This document shows, piece by piece, positions 8,333 through 16,767 of a DNA stretch of 44,750 bases. The position numbers and the translations under genes are program-made. Under the pieces are notes generated by a model. It did no database searches and had not been told where the DNA came from. It saw only the letters and a list, made by a program, of their open reading frames with translations. The stretch is from Candidatus Levyibacteriota bacterium (lineage in GTDB: Bacteria > Patescibacteriota > Microgenomatia > Levybacterales > UBA12049), in contig JACROF010000017.1 in assembly GCA_016214555.1 (NCBI GenBank), positions 1-44,750 of the forward strand, read 5' to 3'. How positions within the stretch are numbered: the stretch's first letter is position 1; each line of letters starts with the position of its first letter.

Positions 8333-9262
8333 CTAGAGTAAATCAAGTTGATCCTGAGAGACTGACTTTTTTGACGCTTCTTTTATTTTCAATGGAATTT
8401 TTGCGTCTAATCTTGCAAGTAGACTTTTAAAGCTATGCCTCTCAAAACCCTTTCTGAGATTCTGGAAGTCAAGCTGTGAGACTGAAGCGGCAGCTAGGTC
8501 AAGATGAATAGGAGCATCAACCATAATAGTTGCCAATTTTTTAGCAAGAGCACCTTGCTCTGCATCAGTTGCCAATTTGAGTCCGACTTTCTCTGGAACT
8601 TCGTTTATCCTCTTATAGAGAGACTCAAACGTACCAAACTTTTGGAGAAGATTTGATGCGGTCTTAGGTCCAATACCAGAAATACCTGGATAACCATCTG
8701 ATGGATCGCCTATGAGCGCTTTATAATCAACGAATTGTGAAGGCCTTACACCATATTTTTCCTCAACCATACCCTTATCAAAAAGAGCGGTTTTAGTCAT
8801 ACCTGTTATTGTCATTAACACTTTTGTTCTGTCATCAACCAACTGGAGCATGTCTCGATCTCCCGTAACAATAACGACTTCAATGGTAGGATCTTCCTCT
8901 TTAGCCTCACGAGCAAATGTTCCTATGACATCATCACCTTCATACCCTTCTAAATGAGCAACGAACACATTAAGGTCCTCAAGTAGTTCATCAATAAGAA
9001 TCACTTGATCTGAAAGGTCGCTTGCCATAGGAGGCCTATGCTGGTGGTATCCTGCAAACATACTCTGTCTGATGGTTGGCTTGGATTTGTCAAAACAGAC
9101 GACAATATAGTCTGGGTTTTGCTCCTGGAGTACGCCTAAAAACATAGAGAAGAATCCGTAGACTGCATTAACCACCTGACCGTGACTGTTTGTTAATCCA
9201 GGCATCGCATGATAGGCCCTGTGGAGTAAAGCGCTACCATCTATAAGTACTAACTTTCTCAT
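8333..9262 (-). CDS. stand-alone 5'-3' exonuclease (PolA N-terminal domain type)
   Basis: 309 residues covering only the FEN/5'-nuclease part of DNA polymerase I. The N-terminus VLIDGSALLHRAYHA carries the first metal-binding Asp; YEGDDVIGTFA and VTGDRDMLQLV add the acidic cluster; DYKALIGDPSDGYPGI and SGIGPKTASNLL form the helix-hairpin-helix DNA clamp. No polymerase domain follows. The role would be removing RNA primers and flaps. The start is unusual: a leaderless upstream ATG at 9327 encodes a near-copy of the first eight residues, a palindromic element follows, and this ATG overlaps the stop of that short frame (ATGA). Confidence 0.92.
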   Translation of the reverse strand: MRKLVLIDGSALLHRAYHAMPGLTNSHGQVVNAVYGFFSMFLGVLQEQNPDYIVVCFDKSKPTIRQSMFAGYHQHRPPMASDLSDQVILIDELLEDLNVFVAHLEGYEGDDVIGTFAREAKEEDPTIEVVIVTGDRDMLQLVDDRTKVLMTITGMTKTALFDKGMVEEKYGVRPSQFVDYKALIGDPSDGYPGISGIGPKTASNLLQKFGTFESLYKRINEVPEKVGLKLATDAEQGALAKKLATIMVDAPIHLDLAAASVSQLDFQNLRKGFERHSFKSLLARLDAKIPLKIKEASKKSVSQDQLDLL

Positions 9263-9327
9263 ATAAGCAAACCACTTGCCCCTCGAAGCCTTAGCGAAGT
9301 GGGGTCAATCAAAACGAGCTTACTCAT
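9259..9327 (-). CDS. leader ORF: recoded copy of the exonuclease N-terminus running into a palindromic element
   Basis: A 22-residue frame starting seven bases after a TACAAT box. It begins MSKLVLID, matching MRKLVLID of the exonuclease, but five of the six KLVLID codons differ and all five differences are synonymous. It then reads through the palindromic element (PTSLRLRGASG) and stops at a TGA overlapping the exonuclease ATG. I read it as the ancestral gene start, now a leader peptide, possibly needed for coupled translation of the exonuclease. Confidence 0.6.
   Translation of the reverse strand: MSKLVLIDPTSLRLRGASGLLI
9275..9305 (-). repeat. palindromic element, copy 1
   Basis: On the minus strand it starts ACCCCACTTCGC, continues TAAGGCTTCG and ends AGGGGCAAG. 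CCCC pairs with GGGG around a structured core. It aligns with copy 2 (13113-13144) along its full length with four substitutions and one gap, including a C-G to T-A compensatory pair in the stem. It sits right after codon 8 of the truncated upstream copy of the exonuclease start. Confidence 0.75.
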
Positions 9328-9334
9328 CTTTCCA

Positions 9335-9340
9335 ATTGTA
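9335..9340 (-). promoter_or_regulatory. -10 box, leaderless, exonuclease leader
   Basis: TACAAT, seven bases before the ATG at 9327. The spacing matches the other leaderless promoters in this window and marks 9327 as the original start. Confidence 0.6.
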
Positions 9341-9367
9341 GCATAGGAGGCAAAAAAGAGAACAAAG

Positions 9368-11230
9368 TTATTTTTTCTTAGAAATAACTTTAGGGCCAAC
9401 AAGCTTACTAAAATCTTCTGCGTCCAATGTTTCTTTCTTTAATAGCTCTTCAGCAATGACATCAAGCTTCTCTCTTTTTTGCGTAAGGACACGAACAGCT
9501 TTTTTATAACACGAGTCAACAATCTTTGAAACTTCTTGATCTATTTTCGCTGCCATTTCGTCTGAGATATCAGACTGTTCATATGGAACCCTCTGCTCGC
9601 TATCAAATGTGAGAGGACCTATCTCACTCATACCAAATTTTGTGACCATTGCCCGTGCTACTTGGGTTGCTTTTTCAATATCATTTGATGCACCGGTTGT
9701 AATCTCTCCAAAAATAAGCTCTTCTGCTGCCCTTCCACCCATCATGACGCAGATTTGCTCCAAAAGTCTTGTTTTTGTCTCATGGACTCGATCGATATTT
9801 TCCATCATGGTATGTCCAAGGCTCATACCTCGTGAGACAATCGATATACGATGAACAGGATCCATTTGTGGCATTTCCCATGATACAAGAGCGTGACCTG
9901 CCTCATGATAAGCAGTCATCTTGCGATCCGCGTCTGATTGAAGTCGCTTTTTCTCAGGCCCTAATTTTACTTTTGTTGCTGCTTCTTCAAGATCGCTCAT
10001 ATCAATTGCTTTTTTGCCAAGACGGGCTGCAAGGATTGCTGCCTCATTAAGCATGTTTTCAAGATCTGCTCCTGAGAATCCAACGGTTCTTTTAGCCACT
10101 CTTCCCCAATCAACTTCCTTAGTAAATGGTTTTCCTTTTGCATGAATCGCTAAAATCTCTTTACGACCTTCAACATCTGGCAACTCAAGGCTAACTCTTC
10201 GATCAAACCTTCCAGGCCGAACTAAAGCTGGATCCAACACGTCTGGCCTGTTGGTTGCCGCCATAACAATAATCTGCTCATTTGGGGTAAACCCATCCAT
10301 CTCAACAAGAATCTGATTGAGAGTCTGTTCACGCTCATCATGACCCCCCATAAAACCGTTTCCTCTTTGCCTTCCGATTGCATCAATTTCATCAATAAAA
10401 ATAATCGCAGGCTGCTGCTTTTTAGCAGTATTAAACAAATCTCTTACGCGTGATGCACCAACGCCAACAAGCATCTCCATAAATTCAGACCCTGCCATAC
10501 TGAAAAATGCCACATGTGCCTCACCAGCTGTTGCGCGCGCAAGAAGCGTCTTCCCTGTCCCGGCAGGCCCGATCATCAAAACCCCCTTTGGAGTTCGTGC
10601 ACCCATTGCTTTATATTTTTGAGGATTACGAAGAAAATCGACAATTTCTGAAAGCTCTTGCTTTGCCTCATCGACCCCTGCCACGTCATGAAATGTTACC
10701 TTAGGCGTATCTTTACTATAAAGCTTAGCTCGTGATTGCCCAAAAGAAAAAATACTCTCCTGGGTCCCACGGGCCTGCCTAAAAATAAAATAGAAAAATC
10801 CAACCATTAATAATACTGGCAAAACAGCACCTATAAGACTGACCCACCCTGACATGCCACTCGTATCTTTAATAACAACATTCACATTCTTATCTTTTAA
10901 AGAAACACCGGCATTGTTAAAAAGAGAATAAACATCAGCAGATGGCTCTTTAAAAGCACTTTTCTTTTCTCCGTTTTTTCCTGTAACGATAAGCTTATTA
11001 TCAAGAACAACAATCTCACGTACATTCCCTTTCTTCACATCTTGAATAACCTGAGATACAGAGATGGTTTTTGCATCATCGTATGGGGTTGCGCTAAATG
11101 CACCAAAAAGAAGGATTGAAAAGAAAATTAAAAAACCATAAATAACCAAATTCTTCCAGGAAGTTTTCATCCTAAACTTGCCTATATTTTTTTTCCCATT
11201 TCCAGAAGTCTTTCTGCCTGTTGAAGCCAT
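9368..11230 (-). CDS. ftsH: ATP-dependent zinc metalloprotease FtsH
   Basis: A membrane-bound AAA+ protease that degrades membrane and regulatory proteins as a hexamer. From the ATG at 11230 it is 620 residues; an in-frame TTG at 11251 would add seven. Two transmembrane helices ([17 protein letters not shown] and [18 protein letters not shown]) flank a short extracytoplasmic domain. The AAA module has [23 protein letters not shown] and the second region of homology [18 protein letters not shown]. The protease has HEAGH with a downstream Asp in NDIEKA. A TATACT box 11 bases before the ATG suggests its own promoter in the gap after mutY. Confidence 0.96.
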   Translation of the reverse strand: MASTGRKTSGNGKKNIGKFRMKTSWKNLVIYGFLIFFSILLFGAFSATPYDDAKTISVSQVIQDVKKGNVREIVVLDNKLIVTGKNGEKKSAFKEPSADVYSLFNNAGVSLKDKNVNVVIKDTSGMSGWVSLIGAVLPVLLMVGFFYFIFRQARGTQESIFSFGQSRAKLYSKDTPKVTFHDVAGVDEAKQELSEIVDFLRNPQKYKAMGARTPKGVLMIGPAGTGKTLLARATAGEAHVAFFSMAGSEFMEMLVGVGASRVRDLFNTAKKQQPAIIFIDEIDAIGRQRGNGFMGGHDEREQTLNQILVEMDGFTPNEQIIVMAATNRPDVLDPALVRPGRFDRRVSLELPDVEGRKEILAIHAKGKPFTKEVDWGRVAKRTVGFSGADLENMLNEAAILAARLGKKAIDMSDLEEAATKVKLGPEKKRLQSDADRKMTAYHEAGHALVSWEMPQMDPVHRISIVSRGMSLGHTMMENIDRVHETKTRLLEQICVMMGGRAAEELIFGEITTGASNDIEKATQVARAMVTKFGMSEIGPLTFDSEQRVPYEQSDISDEMAAKIDQEVSKIVDSCYKKAVRVLTQKREKLDVIAEELLKKETLDAEDFSKLVGPKVISKKK

Positions 11231-11259
11231 AGAATCATCCGAGTATAGCAAAATATCAC

Positions 11260-12078
11260 CTATGATGCTAGTGCTACAAGCGTAAACTTTCCCTCACTCG
11301 CATGTATTAAGCTTTCTTTTTTCATTTTCTTAATAATAGCCTCAAGGCGAGCCGGGTTAATTGGGTTTTGTTCTGAAAAATAATCGATGAATCCACTCAT
11401 ACTCATAGGTGTCCTCAGAAGAATTTTAATGATTTGACCTCTGTAATATCGATCAGAGGTTAAAAAATGAGACTGCTTGGGAACAGGGATCTTTTTATGT
11501 CTTAACGCACCTGCGCTATAGTCCATTAATGCCTGATTCCATACGTAGGCTTTCTTGGAAGGAAGAATTTTTAAGGCTATTTTTTCAATCTCGTGATCTG
11601 TTGGAAGCTTTCCCCCACAGAGCTCATGAGCAATTACCTTTCTAACATTGGTATCAACGACAGGAATTTGAGCATCAAAAGCAAAACATGCTAAAGCTGA
11701 GGCAGTATATTTCCCCACTCCTGGAAGCTTTAGCAAGTCATCAACCTCACGCGGGAATACACCGCGATACTCTTCAAGGACAACTTGCACTGCTTTTTGG
11801 AGCCTTATCGCACGACTGTTATACCCAAGACCAGACCATAGGCCAAGAACCTCTGCTTGAGATGCCCTAGCAAGCTTGTCAATCGTTGGAAAATAGTTCA
11901 TCCATGCTTCAAATTTTGGAATCACCCGCGAAAGTTGCGTCTGTTGGGACATTATTTCCGAAACTAAAATATGGTATGGCTCTCTAGTTTTTCTCCAAGG
12001 TAAATCGCGTTTGTTATTTTTATACCAAAGCAAAATTTTATCTTGAAACAACTTGATGTTTCTTTGAGTTAGCTCCAT
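11260..12078 (-). CDS. mutY: MutY/Nth-superfamily DNA glycosylase without Fe-S cluster
   Basis: 272 residues. It has the EIMSQQTQ motif (E41), helix-hairpin-helix LPGVGKYTASAL, and catalytic Asp142 in VVDTNVRK. The residue that is the catalytic Lys in endonuclease III is Tyr124 here, so it should be a monofunctional glycosylase of the MutY or mismatch-TDG type. After ALMDYSAGALRHKK the four cluster cysteines (C-x6-C-x2-C-x5-C) are absent. The C-terminal Nudix-like 8-oxoG recognition domain of MutY is also missing; the last ~65 residues look like a small winged helix. It follows trpS by 23 bases and precedes ftsH. The A:oxoG substrate is not certain. Confidence 0.83.
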   Translation of the reverse strand: MELTQRNIKLFQDKILLWYKNNKRDLPWRKTREPYHILVSEIMSQQTQLSRVIPKFEAWMNYFPTIDKLARASQAEVLGLWSGLGYNSRAIRLQKAVQVVLEEYRGVFPREVDDLLKLPGVGKYTASALACFAFDAQIPVVDTNVRKVIAHELCGGKLPTDHEIEKIALKILPSKKAYVWNQALMDYSAGALRHKKIPVPKQSHFLTSDRYYRGQIIKILLRTPMSMSGFIDYFSEQNPINPARLEAIIKKMKKESLIHASEGKFTLVALAS

Positions 12079-12084
12079 GAGGAA

Positions 12085-12119
12085 TTTTACATTCTTAACT
12101 CTTAATTGTTAATTACTAA
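12085..12119 (-). repeat. degenerate 7-bp tandem array at the trpS stop / mutY 5' region
   Basis: On the minus strand: TTAGTAA, TTAACAA, TTAAGAG, TTAAGAA, TGTAAAA. The first two units encode the last codons and stop of trpS; the last ends six bases before the mutY ATG. Confidence 0.6.
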
Positions 12120-13097
12120 GAAGCCCATTTTTTCTCTTACTTCTTTAATGGTCTGCCTTGCAATTTCTTGGCATTTATTTGCGTGCTCTCTCAGGATGTT
12201 ATCAACAACGTGAGGATTCTCTTCATAGTACTTTCTTTTTTCCTGGAGTGGTCTTAACTCTTGATAAATAACATCGGAAAGCTCTTTCTTCATATCCGCA
12301 TATCTGATTTTTTTGTCTTTATAATCGAGAACATATTTATGGTGCAATTCTTTACCTCCAAGCAGATACATCAAGCTAAATAAAGTTGCAACTCCTCCCT
12401 CTTGTGGAATCTGTCCACCTAGTTGCCCGCTGTCTGTTGGGACTTTTGCAAGCTTTTGCTGTATTGTCTCTAAATCATCAGTTACGTTAATAAAACTACC
12501 CTCAACTGACTTACTCATCTTGCCCTCACCCGTTAATGATGGGATATATTCTCCCTCTGTTGCAAAACGCTTAGGTTCTGGAAAAGTCTCTCCAAACATG
12601 CTATTAAACTTACGAGCAATTTCTCTTGCAACTTCCAAATGAGGCTCCTGATCTATACCAACAGGTACTCGCTCTCCTTTATAAAGAAGGATGTCAGCGG
12701 CCATAAGAACTGGATAATATAAAAGTCCCATATTTACATATTTTGGATGCTGAGCCTTTTTATCTTTATAGGTAGGCAAATCTTCAAGGCGAGAGACAGG
12801 ATAAATTGTACTTAGATAATATGATAATTCTATATGCTCAGGAACAAAAGATTGTACTTCAATCAGACATTTTTCCGGATCAAGTCCTGCTCCAAGATAA
12901 TCAAGAATCACTGTCCTTGTCGCATCTGCAAGCGACGTACTCTCATAGGGGGTCGTGACCGCATGTAAGTCCACGACAGAAAAGACACAGTCATACTCGT
13001 CTTGAAGCTGCAACATGCCCTTGACCGCACCTAGATAATTGCCAAGATGCAATCTCCCAGTAGCACGTATGCCTGAGTAAACTCGTTTTTTATGCAT
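12102..13097 (-). CDS. trpS: tryptophan-tRNA ligase
   Basis: 331 residues, the normal length for bacterial TrpRS, a class I synthetase charging tRNA-Trp. The N-terminus is MHKKRVYSGIRATGRLHLGNYLGA, containing the HIGH-type HLGN; GKMSKS is the second class signature. An AGGAAGG Shine-Dalgarno-like sequence five to six bases before this ATG, inside or next to the palindromic element, supports this start. A second, leaderless ATG at 13176 encodes a near-copy of the first 12 residues, so the gene start appears to have been displaced by the element. Confidence 0.95.
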   Translation of the reverse strand: MHKKRVYSGIRATGRLHLGNYLGAVKGMLQLQDEYDCVFSVVDLHAVTTPYESTSLADATRTVILDYLGAGLDPEKCLIEVQSFVPEHIELSYYLSTIYPVSRLEDLPTYKDKKAQHPKYVNMGLLYYPVLMAADILLYKGERVPVGIDQEPHLEVAREIARKFNSMFGETFPEPKRFATEGEYIPSLTGEGKMSKSVEGSFINVTDDLETIQQKLAKVPTDSGQLGGQIPQEGGVATLFSLMYLLGGKELHHKYVLDYKDKKIRYADMKKELSDVIYQELRPLQEKRKYYEENPHVVDNILREHANKCQEIARQTIKEVREKMGFLVINN

Positions 13098-13176
13098 AGA
13101 TATCCTTCCTGCTTGCCCTTCCGAAGCCTTGGCGAAGGAGGGTAGCTCTAATACCTGAATAAACCTTCTTTTTCAT
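13090..13176 (-). CDS. leader ORF: recoded copy of the TrpS N-terminus running into a palindromic element
   Basis: A 28-residue frame that starts six bases after TACAAT. It begins MKKKVYSGIRAT, matching MHKKRVYSGIRAT of TrpS. Of the eight VYSGIRAT codons five differ, all synonymously. It then reads through the palindromic element (LLRQGFGRASR) and ends at a TAA just inside the trpS coding region. I read it as the ancestral trpS start converted to a leader peptide. Whether it is translated is an inference from the promoter spacing. Confidence 0.62.
   Translation of the reverse strand: MKKKVYSGIRATLLRQGFGRASRKDIYA
13113..13144 (-). repeat. palindromic element, copy 2
   Basis: On the minus strand it starts ACCCTCCTTCGC, continues CAAGGCTTCG and ends GAAGGGCAAG. 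CCCT pairs with AGGG where copy 1 has CCCC with GGGG. The shared core is CTTCGC(T/C)AAGGCTTCG. It separates the truncated upstream copy of the trpS start from the intact gene. Confidence 0.75.
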
Positions 13177-13182
13177 AGCTGT

Positions 13183-13188
13183 ATTGTA
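13183..13188 (-). promoter_or_regulatory. -10 box, leaderless, trpS leader
   Basis: TACAAT, six bases before the ATG at 13176, the same spacing as other leaderless starts here. Confidence 0.6.
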
Positions 13189-13199
13189 CACCAGAAAAA

Positions 13200-14474
<1,275 letters not shown>

Positions 14475-14478
14475 TTAC

Positions 14479-14507
14479 TTGACACAACTATTGGCCGCTA
14501 CTAGAAT
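14479..14507 (+). promoter_or_regulatory. sigma70-type promoter of small gene 14515
   Basis: TTGACA (14479-14484), 17 bases, TAGAAT (14502-14507), then seven bases to the ATG at 14515. A near-consensus promoter, divergent from that of tgt. Confidence 0.75.
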
Positions 14508-14514
14508 ACAGCTC

Positions 14515-14712
14515 ATGAGAACAGTTGAATTACGAGGTGGCGGGACCTATCCTGCTCTTACTCCTGTTAGTAATCACGAGCATCGCCTCATCACGCAGGC
14601 AAACGAAGAAAGACGCGCGAGAATTGAGAGCATGCAAACACAAACATCTGGAGCGCAAACAGAAGAATATCCAAGAATCGCTCCATTAGCACCTGTTGCA
14701 GAAAGACCTTAA
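14515..14712 (+). CDS. small hypothetical protein, 65 residues
   Basis: From the ATG at 14515 the product (MRTVELRGGGTYPALTPVSN...) is hydrophilic, has no membrane segment, and ends in a proline/alanine-rich tail. The near-consensus promoter placed exactly seven bases before the ATG argues that it is expressed. It lies between divergent tgt and convergent murD, ending four bases before the murD stop. I recognise no family. It is probably partly disordered. Confidence 0.55.
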   Translation: MRTVELRGGGTYPALTPVSNHEHRLITQANEERRARIESMQTQTSGAQTEEYPRIAPLAPVAERP

Positions 14713-14716
14713 GAGG

Positions 14717-16126
14717 CTAAAGTGCTTGTACTTCTTTTTTGAACTGATTTCCGCGATCTTTATAATTCCTAAATATACCAAAACTTGCGCATGCTGGAGA
14801 AAGCAAAACAACATCACCCTCAACCGCCACCTTTGATACTGCCTGTACAATTGTTCTCATGTCTTTTGCCCCTTCAAGGTAGATTGCTTTTTTCTTACTT
14901 TCATTATCCTTACTGACTGCATTATCAATTGCCTCTTTAATCGTTGGCCATTCATCCCCAATGCCAATAATGGTGGTTATATATTCGGATGAGGCAATTA
15001 CCTTTCCTAACTCGGTAAAATCGCTATGCTTACTCGAACCGCCTAAGATTAAGACCATTGGCTTCTTAAATGATTCGATTGCAGCTATTGCTGTTTCAGG
15101 AGTCGTTGAGAAAGAGTCATCATAATACTTCACTCCGTTAACTTCGCGAACAAATTCCAAGCGATGTGGTAATCCAGTAAAACTACTTAACACATCAACA
15201 ATATCAGACTTTGCTGCCCCAGCTAACATTGCTGCAACTGAAGCAGCAGAAGCGTTTTCAAGGTTATGTCTGCCCAATAATGCAATCTTGTCTCCATCGA
15301 TAATCTTCCACTCGCTTCCTCTCATTCGCATCCACAGCGCATTATCTCTCACAAAGCATCCTTGCTCAGTTGTCGTCCTCTCCCTACTTACCCAAAAAAC
15401 CTGAGCGTCCGTATAAAGATCTGATTCATTACTTGCTAGATAATCGCGATTAATAATGACAAAATCATCTTTTGACTGAAAACGAAGAATGTTTCGCTTT
15501 GCATCAATATACTCTGCAACATCTTTATGGTAATCTAAGTGCTCGGGAACGACCATGAGCATTACAGCAATATGAGGACTTTTTTCAAGATCTTGTAGCT
15601 GAAAAGATGATAGCTCTAAAACAACAATCGATTGCTCATCGAGCTCGTGTAAAAAATCCAAAGGAGGAGTACCAATATTTCCTCCAAGAAAAGTCTTTCT
15701 TCCTGATTTCTTAAGAATCTCATAAATAAGCGTTGATGTTGTTCCCTTACCTTTTGTACCTGTCACACCTATAATAACGCTTGGGCAAAGATCAAAAAAT
15801 AACTTTGTCTGTGAAGTTATTCTTGCGCCTTTTTCTTTCGCATGTATTAAGGATTCTTCGTCCATTTTTACCCCTGGACTTCGAAAAATAAAATCAAAAC
15901 CTGAAAAATCGGTAAAAGAATCTTTGCCCAAAATCACTTTCCCAGTCTCTTCAGCTTCTAAAAGAGTATTACCATCAAGATCGCTTCGTTCTTTTTGATC
16001 AAAAAAGGTTATTTTGGAAGTAAACTGCTTAAGAAATTTGGCGCTGGAAAGCCCCTCTACCCCAATACCAAGTACTGCAATATTCTTGTCAACAAAAACT
16101 TCTCTCTGATTATCTGAGTATTTCAC
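14717..16126 (-). CDS. murD: UDP-N-acetylmuramoyl-alanine--D-glutamate ligase
   Basis: 469 residues. It adds D-glutamate to UDP-MurNAc-L-Ala in the cytoplasm during peptidoglycan synthesis. KNIAVLGIGVEGLSSAKFL is the N-terminal nucleotide-sugar Rossmann strand, GVTGTKGKGTTSTL the Mur-ligase P-loop, LELSSFQL and the PEHLDYH segment are Mur motifs, and YYDDSFSTTPETAIAAI lies in the C-terminal domain. The start is a GTG six bases after TACAAT, consistent with leaderless initiation. No other mur gene is nearby. The GTG faces the divergent comM promoter. Confidence 0.95.
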   Translation of the reverse strand: MKYSDNQREVFVDKNIAVLGIGVEGLSSAKFLKQFTSKITFFDQKERSDLDGNTLLEAEETGKVILGKDSFTDFSGFDFIFRSPGVKMDEESLIHAKEKGARITSQTKLFFDLCPSVIIGVTGTKGKGTTSTLIYEILKKSGRKTFLGGNIGTPPLDFLHELDEQSIVVLELSSFQLQDLEKSPHIAVMLMVVPEHLDYHKDVAEYIDAKRNILRFQSKDDFVIINRDYLASNESDLYTDAQVFWVSRERTTTEQGCFVRDNALWMRMRGSEWKIIDGDKIALLGRHNLENASAASVAAMLAGAAKSDIVDVLSSFTGLPHRLEFVREVNGVKYYDDSFSTTPETAIAAIESFKKPMVLILGGSSKHSDFTELGKVIASSEYITTIIGIGDEWPTIKEAIDNAVSKDNESKKKAIYLEGAKDMRTIVQAVSKVAVEGDVVLLSPACASFGIFRNYKDRGNQFKKEVQAL

Positions 16127-16132
16127 ACACGT

Positions 16133-16138
16133 ATTGTA
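16133..16138 (-). promoter_or_regulatory. -10 box, leaderless, murD
   Basis: TACAAT on the minus strand, six bases before the GTG at 16126. Confidence 0.6.
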
Positions 16139-16159
16139 GCAAAAGATTCATGAGATATC

Positions 16160-16189
16160 TTGCAATTCACAAAAACTCATCTATATGAT
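16160..16189 (+). promoter_or_regulatory. sigma70-type promoter of comM, leaderless
   Basis: TTGCAA (16160-16165), 18 bases, TATGAT (16184-16189), then six bases to the GTG at 16196. An apparent TTG start at 16160 is really this -35 box. Confidence 0.65.
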
Positions 16190-16195
16190 AAGGGT

Positions 16196-16747
16196 GTGCT
16201 TGCCAAAGTTTACTCATCTGCAGTTGTGGGACTTGATGCCGTATCAATCGAGGTAGAAGTCGATATCGCCTCACAAGGACTTCCTAATTTTACTATTGTA
16301 GGGTTACCAGACAAATCGGTCGAGGAAGCAAAAGAGCGAGTTCGATCAGCAATTCGAAATAGCGGAGCTGATTTTCCTGCAAGAAGGATCACAGTAAATC
16401 TAGCACCAGGCGACCTTCCTAAAGAAGGGCCTTCATATGATCTCCCAATTGCCGTTGGTATCCTACTTGCTTCTGGACAGCTTACAACTGACCTTACCGA
16501 CACGATGATCACTGGCGAATTATCTTTGGATGGAAAAGTGAGAGGAGTTGCTGGAATTCTCCCTCAGGCATTATTAGCACTTAATAATCACTGTAGTTCT
16601 TTTTTTGTCCCTGATGATAACAAATATGAAGCAGCGGTCATTGAAAACTTAACCGTTTATCCCGTGTCATCACTCACGCAACTTTTCAACACTTTACCAA
16701 ACAACAAGAGATCACGCCTGCAGAATACAGTCAAAATGAAGAAATAG
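16196..16747 (+). pseudogene. comM: YifB/ComM-like Mg-chelatase-family ATPase, N-terminal part (frameshifted)
   Basis: The N-terminal ChlI-like domain of the ComM/YifB helicase family, which promotes branch migration of incoming DNA in transformation. GTG at 16196 gives the canonical start LAKVYSSAVVGLDA; NFTIVGLPDKSVEEAKERVRSAI and NLAPGDLPKEGPSYDLPIA are diagnostic. The frame shifts near 16688-16691 and ends out of frame at 16747. Restoring one base (AACCAC instead of AACAC) would give LFNHFTKQQEITP and continue into the second part. See 16768-17721. It may be a true lesion or a sequence error. Confidence 0.82.
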
Positions 16748-16767
16748 ATGAGACATTTAAGTTTGAT

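Noticed and set aside
14479-14514. TTG start for the small gene giving 77 residues
   Set aside because: The TTG is the first base triplet of a consensus -35 box; the ATG at 14515 fits the leaderless spacing.
16690-16710. Programmed -1 frameshift in comM
   Set aside because: No X-XXY-YYZ heptamer in the correct frame and no downstream structure was apparent; a one-base loss explains it better.
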